Source of the DNA: Bacillota bacterium
GTDB lineage: Bacteria; Bacillota; Clostridia; Acetivibrionales; DSM-2933
Assembly (NCBI GenBank): GCA_030705945.1
Contig: JAUZPS010000201.1
Span: forward strand, 1-7,975
DNA length: 7,975 nt
Reading direction: 5' to 3'
Position 1 is the stretch's first letter, and each line of letters starts with the position of its first letter. Both the position numbers and the translations under genes were made by a program. Under the pieces are notes generated by a model. It worked only from the letters and a program-made list of their open reading frames with translations. It made no database searches and had not been told where the DNA came from. This document shows positions 7,092 through 7,975 of this stretch, in pieces.

Positions 7092-7241
7092 TATATATTT
7101 TACAATAAACATTTTACATACATTTTTTATATTGCAAAATATATACCTTGATTCATAAGTTGCGAAAAGTTCAGCTTTGATAGTAAAATGCAGACGTATT
7201 AACTGCATTTTTAATGTAAAATCTTTTTCGCAACTTATATA
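7092..7241 (+). repeat. Repeat A, copy 3
   Basis: This is a full-length 150-bp copy with both hairpins. The left hairpin is 7092-7145. The right hairpin, 7155-7238, has a perfect 15-bp outer arm match apart from one extra T. It directly touches repeat B copy 2, sharing base 7241. Its orientation is opposite to copy 4, so copies 3 and 4 bracket the small gene as inverted repeats. Confidence 0.9.
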
Positions 7242-7348
7242 GATAAAAAGCAATTAATCTTTTACATTTGCCTATCACAAAATAACGTTAAAGCGTTCGT
7301 TATTTTGCTCCGTCAAATGTAAGATTAATAGTGCTTTTTATATAGATA
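7241..7348. repeat. Repeat B, copy 2 (108-bp palindrome)
   Basis: This copy is identical to copy 1 except for A instead of G at 7277. The direct repeat TTATATAGATA flanks its core at 7235-7245 and 7338-7348. It resembles a target-site duplication, but copy 1 shares only AGATA on its left. It ends 42 bases before the ATG of the small gene, about the same distance as copy 1 from the cyclase start. Confidence 0.88.
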
Positions 7349-7390
7349 CGATAATTTCCTATATATGATAACGAAGGTTTGGGTGAGTTT

Positions 7391-7813
7391 ATGGATGAGT
7401 TTGCTTTTACTAGAACTGCTAGAAATAATTCTTACGAAATATCTGTAAATAATACAGACAACATCATTATAATTGCTTTTTTAGGATTATGGGATAAAAC
7501 CTCTCAATTAGAGTATTACTTGGATGATATAAAAAGCGCATTAGAGAAAATTGAATCCGGCTTTAATCTTATAATTGATTTAAGCCTTTATAAGGGAAGT
7601 ATTTCAGAAAATATACATTTACATGTAGAGGCGCAAAACCTAGCTAGTGAAGCGGGGCTAAGTAGAACTGTGGTTATATTACATGATAATCCATTGTTAA
7701 AAATAACAGTTGAATATATACTTCAGCTATCCGGTATAAATGCAACCTTCCTGAGTAATTTTCCAACATCGCTACACTGGCTGACATTATTCGATAATAA
7801 AAAAATTGTTTAG
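7391..7813 (+). CDS. Small protein, possibly STAS/SpoIIAA-like
   Basis: I do not recognise the exact family. The 140-residue product has no signal peptide or membrane segment and an alternating strand-helix pattern. There is a hydrophobic strand NIIIIAFLGLWD, a helix with LDDIKSALEKI, the strand FNLIIDLSLY ending in an Asp-Leu-Ser turn, a helix near HVEAQNLASEAG, the strand RTVVILHD, and a last helix. This resembles STAS or SpoIIAA-like domains, which act in protein-protein switches, but the resemblance is by fold pattern only. The ATG at 7391 is preferred because GGTGA lies four bases upstream. A TTG at 7379 in the same frame would add four residues but has poor spacing to its AAGG. The stop TAG falls within repeat A copy 4, and repeats A and B lie just upstream, so the gene is enclosed by repeats. 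Confidence 0.65.
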   Translation: MDEFAFTRTARNNSYEISVNNTDNIIIIAFLGLWDKTSQLEYYLDDIKSALEKIESGFNLIIDLSLYKGSISENIHLHVEAQNLASEAGLSRTVVILHDNPLLKITVEYILQLSGINATFLSNFPTSLHWLTLFDNKKIV

Positions 7814-7960
7814 ATAAGTCGCAAAAAATATTTTACATTAAAAATGTAGTTAATACGTCTGCATTTTACTATCAAAGCTGAACTTTTCGCAACTTATGAA
7901 TCAAGGTGTATATTTTGCGATATAAAAAATGGATGTAAAATGTTTATTGCAAAATATATA
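7811..7960 (-). repeat. Repeat A, copy 4 (inverted)
   Basis: This is a full 150-bp copy on the minus strand, differing from copy 3 at about nine positions. Changes in the right-hairpin arm (AAGTCGCAAAAAA) weaken that stem. Its first three bases are the TAG stop of the small gene, where the other copies read TATATA, so the T-to-G difference at the repeat end creates the stop codon. It could act as a 3'-end hairpin for that gene, but it has no GC-rich stem. Confidence 0.88.
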
Positions 7961-7975
7961 GAAATAATGAGTAAA

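Noticed and set aside
7379..7390. TTG at 7379 as the start of the small gene
   Set aside because: The nearest AAGG is only two bases away, whereas the ATG at 7391 has GGTGA at a normal distance. The TTG remains possible but less likely.
1..7960. CRISPR array suggested by repeated segments
   Set aside because: The repeats are 108-150 bp, palindromic, widely and irregularly spaced and inverted in places. There are no short direct repeats with unique spacers and no cas genes.

Overview
The window reads as chromosomal DNA from an AT-rich, anaerobic, Gram-positive bacterium of the Clostridia. The signs are strong purine-rich ribosome binding sites, an oxygen-sensitive pyruvate formate-lyase operon, ZTP (pfl-motif) riboswitches ahead of that operon, and a cytoplasmic LacI-like sensor fused to GGDEF. 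Ruminiclostridium or a relative is my guess, but the sequence does not settle the genus.

Layout. Positions 1-354 hold no gene: a truncated copy of a 150-bp repeat (family A), a short palindrome, and a second repeat (family C) that ends two bases from the pflA stop. Positions 355-3325 are pflB-pflA, transcribed leftward. The leader (3326-3785) carries two complete ZTP riboswitches in series, each with its own intrinsic terminator, behind a good sigma-A-type promoter. A second copy of repeat A (3802-3951) lies beyond the promoter. Positions 4002-6404, also leftward, encode an 800-residue diguanylate cyclase with a LacI-type ligand-binding domain. Positions 6405-7390 have no convincing gene and are packed with repeats: B (6441-6548), C (6801-6908), A (7092-7241) and B again (7241-7348). 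A small rightward gene (7391-7813) may encode a STAS/SpoIIAA-like protein. Its stop codon lies inside a fourth, inverted copy of A (7811-7960).

How the parts work together. PflA installs the glycyl radical on PflB, which splits pyruvate with CoA into acetyl-CoA and formate. Formate feeds 10-formyl-tetrahydrofolate, and shortage of that cofactor raises ZMP/ZTP, so a ZTP-activated pfl operon makes metabolic sense. Two switches in series should lower leakage and sharpen the response. The cyclase gene and the small gene have no obvious link to fermentation, but nearly identical copies of palindrome B lie 36 and 42 bases from their start codons.

The most unusual points are the tandem riboswitches and the dense set of three palindromic repeat families filling nearly every intergenic space. 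I saw no tRNA, rRNA, CRISPR array, transposase or phage gene.
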